A stretch of 64,000 nucleotides of DNA from Nocardia sp. NBC_00508 (lineage in GTDB: Bacteria > Actinomycetota > Actinomycetes > Mycobacteriales > Mycobacteriaceae). Numbering within the stretch: the stretch's first letter is position 1; each line of letters starts with the position of its first letter. The translations under genes were made by a program, and so were the position numbers. The stretch lies in NCBI RefSeq assembly GCF_036346875.1, contig NZ_CP107852.1, forward strand, positions 1,364,001-1,428,000, given 5' to 3'. The notes below the pieces were generated by a model. That model made no database searches and was not told the origin of the DNA. It saw only the letters and a list, made by a program, of their open reading frames with translations. Of the stretch, positions 27,811 through 38,215 are shown in pieces.

Positions 27811-30800
27811 ATGATCGACCGCACCGCACTGCTCACCGATCTGAGGAAGCAGGTCGGCGCGGTCGAACGCGATCTGGGGCGGCAGCTGGACCGGCCCGAG
27901 ACCGACCAGACCCGCCACGCGGCCATACGACTGCGTGCCGAATACGACCGGGCGCGGAAAGTGGGCCGCACCGCCGCCACCTGGACGGCGTGGCGCGACG
28001 AACGCGTCACCCAGGTCGCCGTCGCCTGGGTGCTCGGCACCGTGTTCGTCCGGTTCTGCGAAGACAACCGCCTCATCGACGAGCCGTATCTCACCGGGCC
28101 CACCGACGATCGGCGGGAGCTGGCCGAGACCCGCTACGACGACTACGTCGCCACGGTCGACGACCCCACCTACCGCGGCTGGCTGGAGCGCGCCTTCACC
28201 GAAGTCGGCACTGGACAGGCCGGAAAGCTGCTGTTCGACCCCGCGCACAACCCGCTGTACCAGGTGCCGCTCTCCCACGAAGGAGCGCAGCAACTCATCG
28301 AATTCTGGCGAGCCCGCGACGAATCCGGCAGCCTCGTCCACGATTTCACCGACCCGCTGCGTGACGACGACGGCCCCGCGGGCTGGGACACCCACTTCCT
28401 CGGCGACCTATACCAGGATCTGTCGGAGAGCGCCCGCAAAGCCTACGCGCTGCTGCAGACACCGGAATTCGTGGAAGAGTTCATCCTCGACCGCGCCCTC
28501 ATCCCGGCCTTGCACGAATTCGGGTACCGCGACATAAAAATTATCGATCCAACCTGCGGCTCCGGGCATTTCGTACTCGGCGCGTTCGGGCGACTTGTCG
28601 AGATATGGGCCGAACAGGAGTCCACACGTGAACGGCACGAGAGAGTCCGCGCCGCACTCGACTCCGTGCACGGCGTCGACGTGAACCCCTTCGCCATCGC
28701 CATTGCCCGCTTCCGGCTGCTGGTAGCGGCCATGGCGGCAGCCGGTATCTACACCCTCGCCCAGGCAGCGAACTACGAATGGCCGATCCACCTGGCCATC
28801 GGCGACTCGCTCATCAGGGACCGGCAGCTGGAACTGATGGAACTCACCCGCGACGAGGCCGAGCCAGGCGATCCCGTAGCCGAATTCTCCTACGCCACCG
28901 AGGATGTGCACGAGTATGCACGCATTCTGGAGCCTGGGCGGTACCACGTGGTGGTGGGAAATCCGCCGTACATCACGGTGAAGGACAAGTTCCTCAACAA
29001 TCTGTACCGGGAGCTGTACAGCGCGTGCGCCGGAACCTATGCGCTATCTGTGCCATTTGCGCAGCGGTTCTTCGAGCTGGCCAAGCAAGGCAATGCCGAC
29101 GGCCGTGGTTACGGCCGAGTCGGACAGATAACCGCTAACTCATTCATGAAGCGGGAGTTCGGAACAAAGCTGATCGAGGAGTATTTCGCGCACAGCGTCG
29201 AACTCACGGAGGTAATTGACACGTCGGGTGCTTATATCCCTGGGCATGGCACACCCACCGTAATTCTCATCGGCACAGGACGTGCCGGAAAATACCGCGG
29301 CGCGACAATTCGCACCGTGCGCAGCGTGCAGGGCGAACCCAAGGCTCCCGAGAATGCAGCGGAGGGCTTCGTTTGGAGGGCGATCGTAGACCAGATCAAC
29401 AAACCAGGAACCGTAAGCCAATGGATCTCGGTAGACGACCTGGACAGAGTTCGTTACTTCGGTAGACAACCATGGATCCTTGTCGACGGTGGTCTCGAGC
29501 TGGTCGAGCGACTGGAGCCCGCAGGAACAGTGCGCCTGAGGCAGTTCGCCGAACCTCCGATCGGCCGGGCTATTCGTGCCGGTGCAGACGAGGCGTACGT
29601 CCGGCCCCGGCGAGATACCTTCCGAACGGTCGCGGGCGACGCCGCTCTGCGGCCACTGATCACCGGGGATGTTGTTCGCGACTGGTCTGCGCAATCGGTG
29701 GAACGAATCTTCTTTCCGTACGGCGAGGAGACCGAGAAAATTGGATCTGATCTATGGCCATTGCGACGAGTTCTTGAAGTAAGGCGCACGTTTTATGGCG
29801 ACATGGCTGCGGCCGGACTGAACTGGTGGGAGTACATGCAGTACACCCCGTCCGCGTGCCGCACACCGCTGTCGATCACGTTTGCGGAAGTAGCTACGCA
29901 CAACCATTTCGTGCTGGACCGGGGCGGCAAGGTATTCAAGCAGACCGCGCCGGTTATCAAACTGCCAGAAGGTACGAGCGAGGAGGAACATCTGCGACTA
30001 CTCAAGCTACTCAACAGCTCCACCGCCTGCTTCTGGCTGAAGATGGTTTGCCACTGCAAGGGCAGCACCGTAGATGCCCGCGGCGCTCGCCAGACGACAA
30101 TCCCGTTCGAGGACTTCTATCAATTCAACAGTTCAAACGTCGGCCGAATCCCGCTTCCGGCCGAGTTACCGAGCGGCATTGGTCCGCGCCTCGATGATCT
30201 CGCTACACAACTCTCGGTCTTGTCGCCAACACGGTTGAGCGAGAAGGAAACACCGACGGCTGACCGGCTGCATGAGTACAGGCGAGACTGGGAGTTGGCT
30301 CTTGCTCGCATGATCGCTTTTCAGGAAGAGCTGGACTGGCAGGTTTATTTCCTCTACGGCCTCTATCCGGAGAATCTGCGCGCGCCTGAACTCGAGGTAC
30401 CTGAGCTCGCTCTCGGGGAGCGCGCTTTCGAGATAGTCCTCGCCCGGCGTATTGCGAAAGGGGACGCATCGAACGAGTGGTTCACTCGCCACAACTCCAC
30501 CCCCATCACCGAAATCTCCGACCACTGGCCCGACTCCTACAAACAAATCGTCCAGAAACGCATCGACGCCATCGAGTCCAACCGCGCAATCGGCATGATC
30601 GAACGCCCGGAGTACAAGCGCCGTTGGGCTACTACGGGGTGGGATTCGTTGCAGGAAAAGGCACTCCGTTCCTGGCTGCTGGACCGCATGGAGTCCCGAG
30701 ACCTGTGGTTCGACGAGGACGACCGCCCAGTGATCCGCACCCTGTCCCGATTGACCGATCTGCTATCCCACGACGAGGATTTCACCTCGGTCGCCGCCCT

Positions 30801-31431
30801 CTACGCCCCGCGAGTGGAGTTGTCCCGTGTCGTGGCAGACCTGATCACCACTGAGCATGTCCCGTTCCTCGCTGCACTGCGCTACAAGCCATCCGGATTG
30901 AAGAAACGCGCGGATTGGGAGCACGTATGGGATCTCCAACGCCAGGAAGACGCCGCCCAGGACGAGGTGTTGAAACGCAAGATCCGCGACTCGATCCCCG
31001 TGCCACCGAAGTACACATCGGCGGATTTCCTGCGCACCTCCTACTGGCAGGCCCGCGGAAAACTGGACGTGCCGAAGGAGCGCTTCATCTCCTACGGCGA
31101 CACCAACGCCGCCACCCCGGCCCTCTACGGCTGGGCGGGCTGGGATCACCGGGAACAAGCCCGGGCGCTGGCCACATACTTCACCGCGCAGAGCCTGAAC
31201 ACCGCCGTACTCACCCCACTGCTCGCCGGTCTGCTGGAACTGCAACCGTGGCTCGACCAGTGGCACAACGAGTTCGATGAGAACTACAGCGGTTCCCCGG
31301 CCGCGTTCTTCGCCGGTTACCGCAGGCAGCTGCAGGGCGAGCATGGTCTCAGCGATGACGATCTGCGCGCATGGCGCCCGCTCGCCGCCACCCGTGGCCG
31401 GCGCACCCGTACCACCCTTGGGGAGAATTGA
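27811..31431 (+). CDS. pglX: BREX type 2 adenine-specific DNA methyltransferase PglX
   Basis: The 1206-residue protein is an N6-adenine methyltransferase of the PglX/BrxX family. Motif I DPTCGSGHF starts at Asp246 and the catalytic motif NPPY is at 384-387. PglX marks host DNA so that BREX can tell it from phage DNA. The ATG at 27811 has AGGAG 7 bases upstream. The middle of the gene, about 29040-30450, covering the expected target-recognition region, is clearly richer in A/T codons than the ends. It ends one base before the pglY ATG. No G-tract of the kind reported for phase variation in Streptomyces pglX is visible. Confidence 0.92.
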   Translation: MIDRTALLTDLRKQVGAVERDLGRQLDRPETDQTRHAAIRLRAEYDRARKVGRTAATWTAWRDERVTQVAVAWVLGTVFVRFCEDNRLIDEPYLTGPTDDRRELAETRYDDYVATVDDPTYRGWLERAFTEVGTGQAGKLLFDPAHNPLYQVPLSHEGAQQLIEFWRARDESGSLVHDFTDPLRDDDGPAGWDTHFLGDLYQDLSESARKAYALLQTPEFVEEFILDRALIPALHEFGYRDIKIIDPTCGSGHFVLGAFGRLVEIWAEQESTRERHERVRAALDSVHGVDVNPFAIAIARFRLLVAAMAAAGIYTLAQAANYEWPIHLAIGDSLIRDRQLELMELTRDEAEPGDPVAEFSYATEDVHEYARILEPGRYHVVVGNPPYITVKDKFLNNLYRELYSACAGTYALSVPFAQRFFELAKQGNADGRGYGRVGQITANSFMKREFGTKLIEEYFAHSVELTEVIDTSGAYIPGHGTPTVILIGTGRAGKYRGATIRTVRSVQGEPKAPENAAEGFVWRAIVDQINKPGTVSQWISVDDLDRVRYFGRQPWILVDGGLELVERLEPAGTVRLRQFAEPPIGRAIRAGADEAYVRPRRDTFRTVAGDAALRPLITGDVVRDWSAQSVERIFFPYGEETEKIGSDLWPLRRVLEVRRTFYGDMAAAGLNWWEYMQYTPSACRTPLSITFAEVATHNHFVLDRGGKVFKQTAPVIKLPEGTSEEEHLRLLKLLNSSTACFWLKMVCHCKGSTVDARGARQTTIPFEDFYQFNSSNVGRIPLPAELPSGIGPRLDDLATQLSVLSPTRLSEKETPTADRLHEYRRDWELALARMIAFQEELDWQVYFLYGLYPENLRAPELEVPELALGERAFEIVLARRIAKGDASNEWFTRHNSTPITEISDHWPDSYKQIVQKRIDAIESNRAIGMIERPEYKRRWATTGWDSLQEKALRSWLLDRMESRDLWFDEDDRPVIRTLSRLTDLLSHDEDFTSVAALYAPRVELSRVVADLITTEHVPFLAALRYKPSGLKKRADWEHVWDLQRQEDAAQDEVLKRKIRDSIPVPPKYTSADFLRTSYWQARGKLDVPKERFISYGDTNAATPALYGWAGWDHREQARALATYFTAQSLNTAVLTPLLAGLLELQPWLDQWHNEFDENYSGSPAAFFAGYRRQLQGEHGLSDDDLRAWRPLAATRGRRTRTTLGEN

Positions 31432-31432
31432 C

Positions 31433-34400
31433 ATGGCACCGAAGCCGTTGCTGGCGGACCTGATCGACATCAAGGAGACGATCTCCACCTCCGACTTCGT
31501 GCAGGGCCTGGTCGAGGCGGTGTCGGAGGATGACGCCACACAGGCGGTGCGTGACTACGTGGTCACGGAGCGACTGCTCGGCAATTACGATCAGGCGCTG
31601 AACCTGATCAAGGCGGCGATGGACGGGCACACCTCCAAGCCGACCTACCTGCACGGCTCGTTCGGTTCCGGTAAGTCGCATTTCATGGCGGTGCTGTATG
31701 CGCTGCTGTCCGGCAACCCCGTGGCCCGGCGCCGCACCGAGTTCGAGCCGGTGCTGGCCAAGCACGAGTGGCTGCAGACCGACGGGAAGAAATTCCTGCT
31801 GGTGCCGTATCACATGATCGGCGCGAAGGCGATGGAACAGCGCGTGCTCGGCGGCTATGTCGACCATGTACGCACACTGCATCCGGACGCCCCGCTGCCC
31901 CCGGTGTACCGCACCGACGCGATGTTCGACAGCCTGGCGAACCTGCGCAAGACCATGGGCGACGACGCCGTGCTCAAGGTCCTGAACTCCGGCTATACCG
32001 ACGAGGACAACGAGTGGGGCGATGCGGCGTTCTGGACCGCCGATCTGCTCGACACCGCGATGTCCGCCGCCGAGGCGCATGAGCCGGGCGCGTCGCTGAA
32101 TTTGGTCGACCCGTCGACTCCGGCGGAGCTGCGCGCGAAACTCGTCAACGACGCCGCCGAAACGCTGATCACCGGGTTCACCCGCGACGCCGCCGAGAAC
32201 GAGCACGGATTCATCTCGCTCGACGCGGGACTGTCGGTGATCGCAGACCACGCGAAATCTCTCGGCTACGACGGGCTGATCCTGTTCCTGGACGAGCTGA
32301 TCCTGTGGCTGCACCAGAAAATGCACGACCTGCCGTTCATCGCCAGGGAAACCGAGAAGATGACGAACTTCCGGGAAGGTGGCGACCAGCGGCGCACGAT
32401 CCCGATCGTGTCTTTCATCGCGCGCCAACGTGATCCGCGGGAATTGCTGGGCGGCGAAGCGTCCGGCGCGTACGAGGCCGCGATCCACGACAACCTCAAC
32501 CTGGCGTCGGGCCGGTTCGACCTGATCGAACTCGAAGACCGCAATCTGCCGGAGATCGCACACGAGCGGCTGCTGAAACCGAAGAACGAGGCGGCGCGGG
32601 CACAGATCGAGGCGGCATTCGCCGACACCAAGCGGCTGCGCCCGCAGGTGTGGGACACGCTGCTCGGTTCGGAGCAGGACAGCACCGGCGCCGACGAGGG
32701 GTCGTTCAAACGCTCGTACCCGTTCTCCCCCGCCTTCCTGTCCACGCTCGTGCAGATTTCGTCGGATCTGCAGCGGGCCCGGACCGGCCTGAAACTGATG
32801 GGCCAATTGCTCGCCGACCGTCGCGCCAACCTGCGGCTGGGCCAGCTGATTCCGCTCGGCGACTTGTATTCGGTGATCACCGCGGGCGGTGACCGGCCGT
32901 TCGTGGCGGACAAGAAGGTGATGTTCGAGGCCGCCGACCGCTTGTACAAGACCGGGTTGCGGCCGTACCTGCTGGCGCAGTACGACGTCACCGAGGACGA
33001 CATCGAGCAGTACCTGCACCGGCCGGACACGATCACGGACAAGAGGCTGGCCGGGCGGTGCAAGCAGTTCGTCGGCGACAACCAGCTCGTGGGCACCCTG
33101 CTGTTGTCGGCGCTGGCGCCGGGAGCGCCCGCCCTGCACGATCTGACCGTCCGGCGTCTCGGTGCGCTCAACTACGGCTCGGTGACGGCGCCGATTCCCG
33201 GCCTCGAGGACGGCACCATCGCGTCCAAGGTGCGGGAATGGGCAGGCAGGTTCGCCGAGATCAAGATCGGCGACGGCGCCGATCCCAGCGTGCGGCTGGA
33301 ACTGTCCGGGGTGAATCTGGAGTCGGTGCTCGCGAACGCCGACGTCAACAACAACCGCGCCAATCGTGCCGCGCTGGCGAGGCGAATTCTGATGGAGGAA
33401 TTCGGCATTCAGCCCGCGGACGGCCGCGTGAGCGCCGACGAGCTGCGGTTCGTGTGGCGCGGCTCGCTACGCACCGTCGAGGTGGTGTTCGGCAACGTCC
33501 GCGACGAGAACGAGCTGCCCAACCACGACATGGACCCGTTCGACCCCACCCTGTGGCGGATCGTCATCGACCTGCCGTTCGACGAGGACGACCACTCCGC
33601 CCGCGAGGACGCGAACCGGATCAGGGAGCTGCGGCAACGCCAGCAGGGCCACCCCACCCGAACACTGGCCTGGCTGCCCGACCACCTGTCCAAGCCACGC
33701 TGGGACAGCTTCCAGCGGCTGGTGAAGATCGACAAGGCACTGGCCGATCCCGGCCGCTTCGACAGCCAGTACGCCGCACATCTCAACGCCGACCACCGGG
33801 CCATGGCCCGCAACCTGCTGACCGATCAGCGCGAAACACTGATGGCGCAGCTGAAAGCGGCGTTCAAACAAGCCTACGGTCTCGCCGACAAGCAGGATGC
33901 GGACGTGCAGAAGTCTTTCGAGGACCACCTGCAGCCGCTGCCGGATATCGAGGGACTCACCCTGCCGCTCGGCCAGTCGATGGCCGAGGCGGTCCGTCGA
34001 GTCGCAGGCGCGCTGCTGGCACACCAGTACCCGGATCACCCGGATTTCGACCCCGACAACACCGGGATCGCGGTGAAACCCGCCGACGCGAAAACCGTGT
34101 TCGCCCATGTGCGTAAGGCCGCGGAGGCGCGTGACGGCCGGGTGGACGCGTCCAAGGATCACAAGATCATGCGGCGGCTGGCGGTCCCGCTGGGCCTTGG
34201 CGCGCAGAATGAGGCGTATTTCGAGCTGTCGCGCTCCTGGGCTGATCATTTCAAGCGCACCGCCCGGGTCGAGGGCGTCACCGGCGATCTCCCGGTGACC
34301 ACCCTCATCGAATGGACGAATCTGCCGAAACCGCGTGGCTTGGACACCTTTGTGGCGAACCTCGCCGTCGCCGCGTTCGCGGAGATGGACGACCGGGTGT

Positions 34401-35290
34401 GGGTGCGCGCCGGGATGCCGCTCGACCCGGCGCCGGAACTGCATCAGATCAAGGCCGGTGATGCGCTGCGCACGCAACCGGCGCCGTCCGAACAGGATTG
34501 GGAGACCGCTCGCCAGCGTTTCGAGACCATCGCCGGGGAGAAAGCGCCGACGCTACGCCGCGGGCGGCTGGTGCAGCAGTTCGCCCGCCAGATCATCGCC
34601 TTCGCGCGTACACACAAGGAGGCCGCGGCGGAGCTGGTGCGGCAGCTGGAACGGAATGCGGAATTCCTCGGCCTCGCCGAGGGCGGTGACACCGGTCGCC
34701 TGGCCATCGCCCGGCAAGCTGTCGCTTTGCTGACCGCGATGGAATCCGCCGGTATCGGTTCGTCCTCGGCGAAACAGACCATCGAGGCAGTCGCGCGGTT
34801 CGATCTCGGTGAGCCGAACCCCGGACGGTACGGCGCCGCCATCAAACAAGCCCACGCAGTGGCGGACGCGCTCGCCCGCGCCCCGTGGGACCACCTCGAG
34901 GTCGCCATCGACCTCGGCACCGAGGGCGAGACTCTGCTGGAGTCGTTGCGCAACGCCGCACGCGCCGACCAGTTCACCACCGACCTGGTCGCCGTACTGG
35001 AGGAGACCCCGCGCAAGGTCACGGCCCTGATCCGGGCGCAGCAACCGCAGCGGCCCACCCTGCCCCCGGCGCCGGAGCCGCGGGCAGGTGACGTCCAACT
35101 CGATACGGGCACCACTCACCCATCGATACCCGATCGCGCGCCCAGGGCGGGCACCGACGGCGTGCGACGCACGGGTAGCCGCCGGACGACGGCCCGCAAC
35201 GCCGTCGCCGATCTCACCGCGGAACTGGCGGACATCGTCGACCGCAACCCCGGCGCCACCATCGAGATCGACTGGCGAGTGATCGAATGA
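31433..35290 (+). CDS. pglY: BREX type 2 ATPase PglY (BrxC-like)
   Basis: The 1285-residue protein is the large BREX P-loop ATPase. Walker A GSFGSGKSH lies at about residues 75-83 and a Walker B-like LILFLDELILWL near 281-292. The long C-terminal part is mostly helical. Its exact task within BREX is not established; it is required for defence and forms complexes with other BREX proteins. The ATG at 31433 follows GGGGAGA, one base after the pglX stop. Its stop overlaps the pglZ ATG (ATGA). Confidence 0.9.
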   Translation: MAPKPLLADLIDIKETISTSDFVQGLVEAVSEDDATQAVRDYVVTERLLGNYDQALNLIKAAMDGHTSKPTYLHGSFGSGKSHFMAVLYALLSGNPVARRRTEFEPVLAKHEWLQTDGKKFLLVPYHMIGAKAMEQRVLGGYVDHVRTLHPDAPLPPVYRTDAMFDSLANLRKTMGDDAVLKVLNSGYTDEDNEWGDAAFWTADLLDTAMSAAEAHEPGASLNLVDPSTPAELRAKLVNDAAETLITGFTRDAAENEHGFISLDAGLSVIADHAKSLGYDGLILFLDELILWLHQKMHDLPFIARETEKMTNFREGGDQRRTIPIVSFIARQRDPRELLGGEASGAYEAAIHDNLNLASGRFDLIELEDRNLPEIAHERLLKPKNEAARAQIEAAFADTKRLRPQVWDTLLGSEQDSTGADEGSFKRSYPFSPAFLSTLVQISSDLQRARTGLKLMGQLLADRRANLRLGQLIPLGDLYSVITAGGDRPFVADKKVMFEAADRLYKTGLRPYLLAQYDVTEDDIEQYLHRPDTITDKRLAGRCKQFVGDNQLVGTLLLSALAPGAPALHDLTVRRLGALNYGSVTAPIPGLEDGTIASKVREWAGRFAEIKIGDGADPSVRLELSGVNLESVLANADVNNNRANRAALARRILMEEFGIQPADGRVSADELRFVWRGSLRTVEVVFGNVRDENELPNHDMDPFDPTLWRIVIDLPFDEDDHSAREDANRIRELRQRQQGHPTRTLAWLPDHLSKPRWDSFQRLVKIDKALADPGRFDSQYAAHLNADHRAMARNLLTDQRETLMAQLKAAFKQAYGLADKQDADVQKSFEDHLQPLPDIEGLTLPLGQSMAEAVRRVAGALLAHQYPDHPDFDPDNTGIAVKPADAKTVFAHVRKAAEARDGRVDASKDHKIMRRLAVPLGLGAQNEAYFELSRSWADHFKRTARVEGVTGDLPVTTLIEWTNLPKPRGLDTFVANLAVAAFAEMDDRVWVRAGMPLDPAPELHQIKAGDALRTQPAPSEQDWETARQRFETIAGEKAPTLRRGRLVQQFARQIIAFARTHKEAAAELVRQLERNAEFLGLAEGGDTGRLAIARQAVALLTAMESAGIGSSSAKQTIEAVARFDLGEPNPGRYGAAIKQAHAVADALARAPWDHLEVAIDLGTEGETLLESLRNAARADQFTTDLVAVLEETPRKVTALIRAQQPQRPTLPPAPEPRAGDVQLDTGTTHPSIPDRAPRAGTDGVRRTGSRRTTARNAVADLTAELADIVDRNPGATIEIDWRVIE

Positions 35291-38124
35291 CATCGGCTAC
35301 CTCTCCCGCGAGTGCCTTGCGACTGTCGAAAGCCGCAGTGGCCCAGTATCTTTCGGTGTACGCCTTGGCCAAGGCAGCGAACGGCAACCGCACCGTGGTG
35401 CTGTTGCGCGGAGCGCCGGTGTGGGACGACGACGGCGAACTGCCGTTCGGATCGGAGCGGGCGCGCGTCGTCGCGACACCGTCGGTACTGGCGGTGCACG
35501 AACAGGTGCTCACCCATCTCAGCAACGACAGCGGGTCCACCGAACCCTGGGTGCTTGTAGTGCTGACCGACCGCGAACACGACGAGCTGGACCCGGCGAT
35601 CCTCGCGCGCACCTTCCGGCAGCGCATCAACCAGGTGGACCGGTGGGAGGTGGTGCGGCAGGCGTTCGGCGCCACCGAAATCGACGAATGGCTCAAGCGC
35701 GAAACCTGGGCGGCGGAGCCGCTGCTCGACGCCGCGGGCCCGCACGGCTGGCCTCGCGTGGCCGGTGGCGTGCTTTCGCGGGACGAAGCCCTCGTGGCGC
35801 TGGCGGTGCGGCGCCTGCGACTGTCCGGGGTCGAGCCGGGCGCCAGCCGGCTGGACCCGGAGGTGCTCCTGCGCTGGTCTCACACACCCGGTGGACCGGA
35901 ACTGCTACGCGCACTGCGAGAACCGGAACGAATCGGTCTGTGCGACTTCCTCGGCCGCGTCGGGCAGGCAGGCTCGGCCGGCAAGGTGCTGCTCGACCTC
36001 GTGCTGGCGGGCAACGGCGCCGACGCGCTCGCCTACGGTCTGGTGTGCGCGGCGTTGTGGCTGCACCCGAACCCCGACAACAGCGTGTATCAGGCGCGGG
36101 GCCGGGCCGAACGCCGGCTCGGCGACCACCCGCCGGTCACCGGGGAAGAGCTCGACCGGCGAATGACCGTATTCGGCCGGACCAGTGCGGATTACGTCGC
36201 GAATCTGATCGACCGCGCCAACGATCCACGGGCCCGCACCGAGAACACGTCGTGGGCGATGGCGGCGCTGCAGGCCCGCAAGGTGGCCTACCCGACTCTG
36301 GATCGCGCCGCCATCCTCGCCCGGGACTTCGGCGCCGACAGTGCGATCCAGGCCAGCCCGATTCTGAAAGCTGGGTTGGAGGCACGGTTCACCGCGGTCG
36401 GGCACGCGCTCGGCCGTGAGGATCTCACGGCGGCCGGGAAGGCGCTCGATGAGTTGCGAGCGCATCACCTGGCCGCCGACGAGGACTACACGGTACGAAT
36501 CAACCGCATCGAGATGGCTCGGCGTTTGGCTCGATGGCTGGCGAGCGATCCCGATCCCACCGCCCACACGGTCGCCGACGCCTTGCAACGGCACATCACC
36601 GAAACCGGCTGGGTGGATCGCGCACTCGACTTCGTCGAGGCCGGTGGCGACACCGATCCAGCATTGAAGGTTCCGTACAAGGTTCTCACCGAACGGGTTA
36701 GAGAACGCAGGCGCGAGTTCGATTACGAATTCGCACTGGCCCTGCGCGGCTGGACCGAAGCGGGCACCGATCCCGGGTGGATGCTCACGGTCGAAACCTT
36801 CCTCGCCCGGGTGGTGGCGCCGGTCGCCGGACAGCGGCGAGTGATGCTGATCGTCCTGGACGGAATGAGCGCCGCCATCGCGACCGCCATCGCTGACCAA
36901 TTACGCATCGGCTGGACCGAATACGATCCGGTGTCCGACGGACGAGAGGAGCAGCGCCGCGCCATGGCCGCGGCACTGCCCAGCTGGACCACCGTGTCGC
37001 GAACCTCGCTCTTCGCCGGACAGCTCATGCAGGGTGATCAGGACGACGAGCGTCGGCTGTTTCCGCAACATCGGTTCTGGGGCGGCAAATCCGCGGCCGT
37101 GTTTCACAAGAACGACCTGCGGGCCGAACCCGGCCACCCGTTCGGCACCGAGCTCACCGCTGCCCTTGACGAGCCGGACACGCACGTCGCGGTCGTGCTG
37201 AGCACCATCGACGACCGGCTCGGCCAGGAACTCAAACTCGGTGACCCGCAGTGGCAGCTCTCCGAGATCGGCGATCTGCGTGCCCTGTTGCGCGCAGCCG
37301 CCGACCACGACATGGCGGTGCTGCTCACCAGCGACCACGGCCACGTTGTCGACCGGCATGGTGTGCGGGTCGACGACCACGGCACCGGCCGATCGGCCCG
37401 CCATCGGCTCGCTGATCCGCAGCGCGAGGAACTCGGCGAGACCGAGATCGTCCTGTCCGGCCCGCGGGTGGTCGCGCCGGAATGCGGCGCACAAATTATT
37501 GCTTTGTGGGACAACGATTCTCGCTACACCATGCAGAAGGCCGGCTACCACGGCGGCGCCTCGCTCGGCGAGGTCACCATTCCGGTGCTGGCGTTCCTGC
37601 CATTGGGTGCCGAACAGCCCAAGGGGTGGCGGGAGCTGGGCAGTCAGGAACCACGCTGGTGGAACCCGGACGACTCGGTACCCGCCGCCGCTACGAACGC
37701 GGTCCAATCGACCACACGCCACCGGCAGGCCGCACGCGCCGCCAAGGAACGCCATGACGGCACCGCCCCCATGTTCGATCTCCCCGTAGCGTCGGCGCCT
37801 CACCCATCAGGAGCGACGAACAGTGACGACCTAGTAGCACGACTGCTCGCGTCGGAAACCTTTCAGGCCCAACGGCTGCTGTTGGCCCGCCCCCCGCAGG
37901 AGCAGAAACTGGAGAAGGCGATCCGTGCGCTGTTCGAGACGCCCCTGTCCGCCACGGCACTGGCCCAGCGGATCGGTGAACGACCGATCCGTGCCGAAGG
38001 CTTCGCCGCCATCCTGCGCCAGCTGCTCAACTTCGACGGTGTGGAGGTCCTGAAAACCGACGCCGACGGCCGCACCCTGAAGCTGTCCATCCGGCAGCTG
38101 CGCGAACAGTTCGAGCTGGCGTGA
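35287..38124 (+). CDS. pglZ: BREX type 2 phosphatase-fold protein PglZ
   Basis: The 945-residue protein contains the PglZ domain of the alkaline-phosphatase superfamily, with metal-site motifs MLIVLDGMSAAIA (about 519-530) and LLTSDHGHVVDRHG (about 678-692). PglZ is the signature BREX protein. In Streptomyces it is toxic/antitoxic with PglX and required for resistance. The ATG overlaps the pglY stop by 4 bases. The C-terminus ends with helical segments, and no frameshift is present. A 91-base gap separates it from brxD. Confidence 0.92.
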   Translation: MTSATSPASALRLSKAAVAQYLSVYALAKAANGNRTVVLLRGAPVWDDDGELPFGSERARVVATPSVLAVHEQVLTHLSNDSGSTEPWVLVVLTDREHDELDPAILARTFRQRINQVDRWEVVRQAFGATEIDEWLKRETWAAEPLLDAAGPHGWPRVAGGVLSRDEALVALAVRRLRLSGVEPGASRLDPEVLLRWSHTPGGPELLRALREPERIGLCDFLGRVGQAGSAGKVLLDLVLAGNGADALAYGLVCAALWLHPNPDNSVYQARGRAERRLGDHPPVTGEELDRRMTVFGRTSADYVANLIDRANDPRARTENTSWAMAALQARKVAYPTLDRAAILARDFGADSAIQASPILKAGLEARFTAVGHALGREDLTAAGKALDELRAHHLAADEDYTVRINRIEMARRLARWLASDPDPTAHTVADALQRHITETGWVDRALDFVEAGGDTDPALKVPYKVLTERVRERRREFDYEFALALRGWTEAGTDPGWMLTVETFLARVVAPVAGQRRVMLIVLDGMSAAIATAIADQLRIGWTEYDPVSDGREEQRRAMAAALPSWTTVSRTSLFAGQLMQGDQDDERRLFPQHRFWGGKSAAVFHKNDLRAEPGHPFGTELTAALDEPDTHVAVVLSTIDDRLGQELKLGDPQWQLSEIGDLRALLRAAADHDMAVLLTSDHGHVVDRHGVRVDDHGTGRSARHRLADPQREELGETEIVLSGPRVVAPECGAQIIALWDNDSRYTMQKAGYHGGASLGEVTIPVLAFLPLGAEQPKGWRELGSQEPRWWNPDDSVPAAATNAVQSTTRHRQAARAAKERHDGTAPMFDLPVASAPHPSGATNSDDLVARLLASETFQAQRLLLARPPQEQKLEKAIRALFETPLSATALAQRIGERPIRAEGFAAILRQLLNFDGVEVLKTDADGRTLKLSIRQLREQFELA

Positions 38125-38215
38125 CCTACGGATCCTCGCACTGCCCCGTCTGCCTGCCGGTCCCGAGCCACGTTCCGGCACAGGCGAGCACGGTTCCCAT
38201 GGGAGACTCGAGTAG

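Noticed and set aside
27811..31431. Phase-variable homopolymer tract in pglX
   Set aside because: G-tract phase variation is reported for Streptomyces pglX, but no comparable run of G was seen here.
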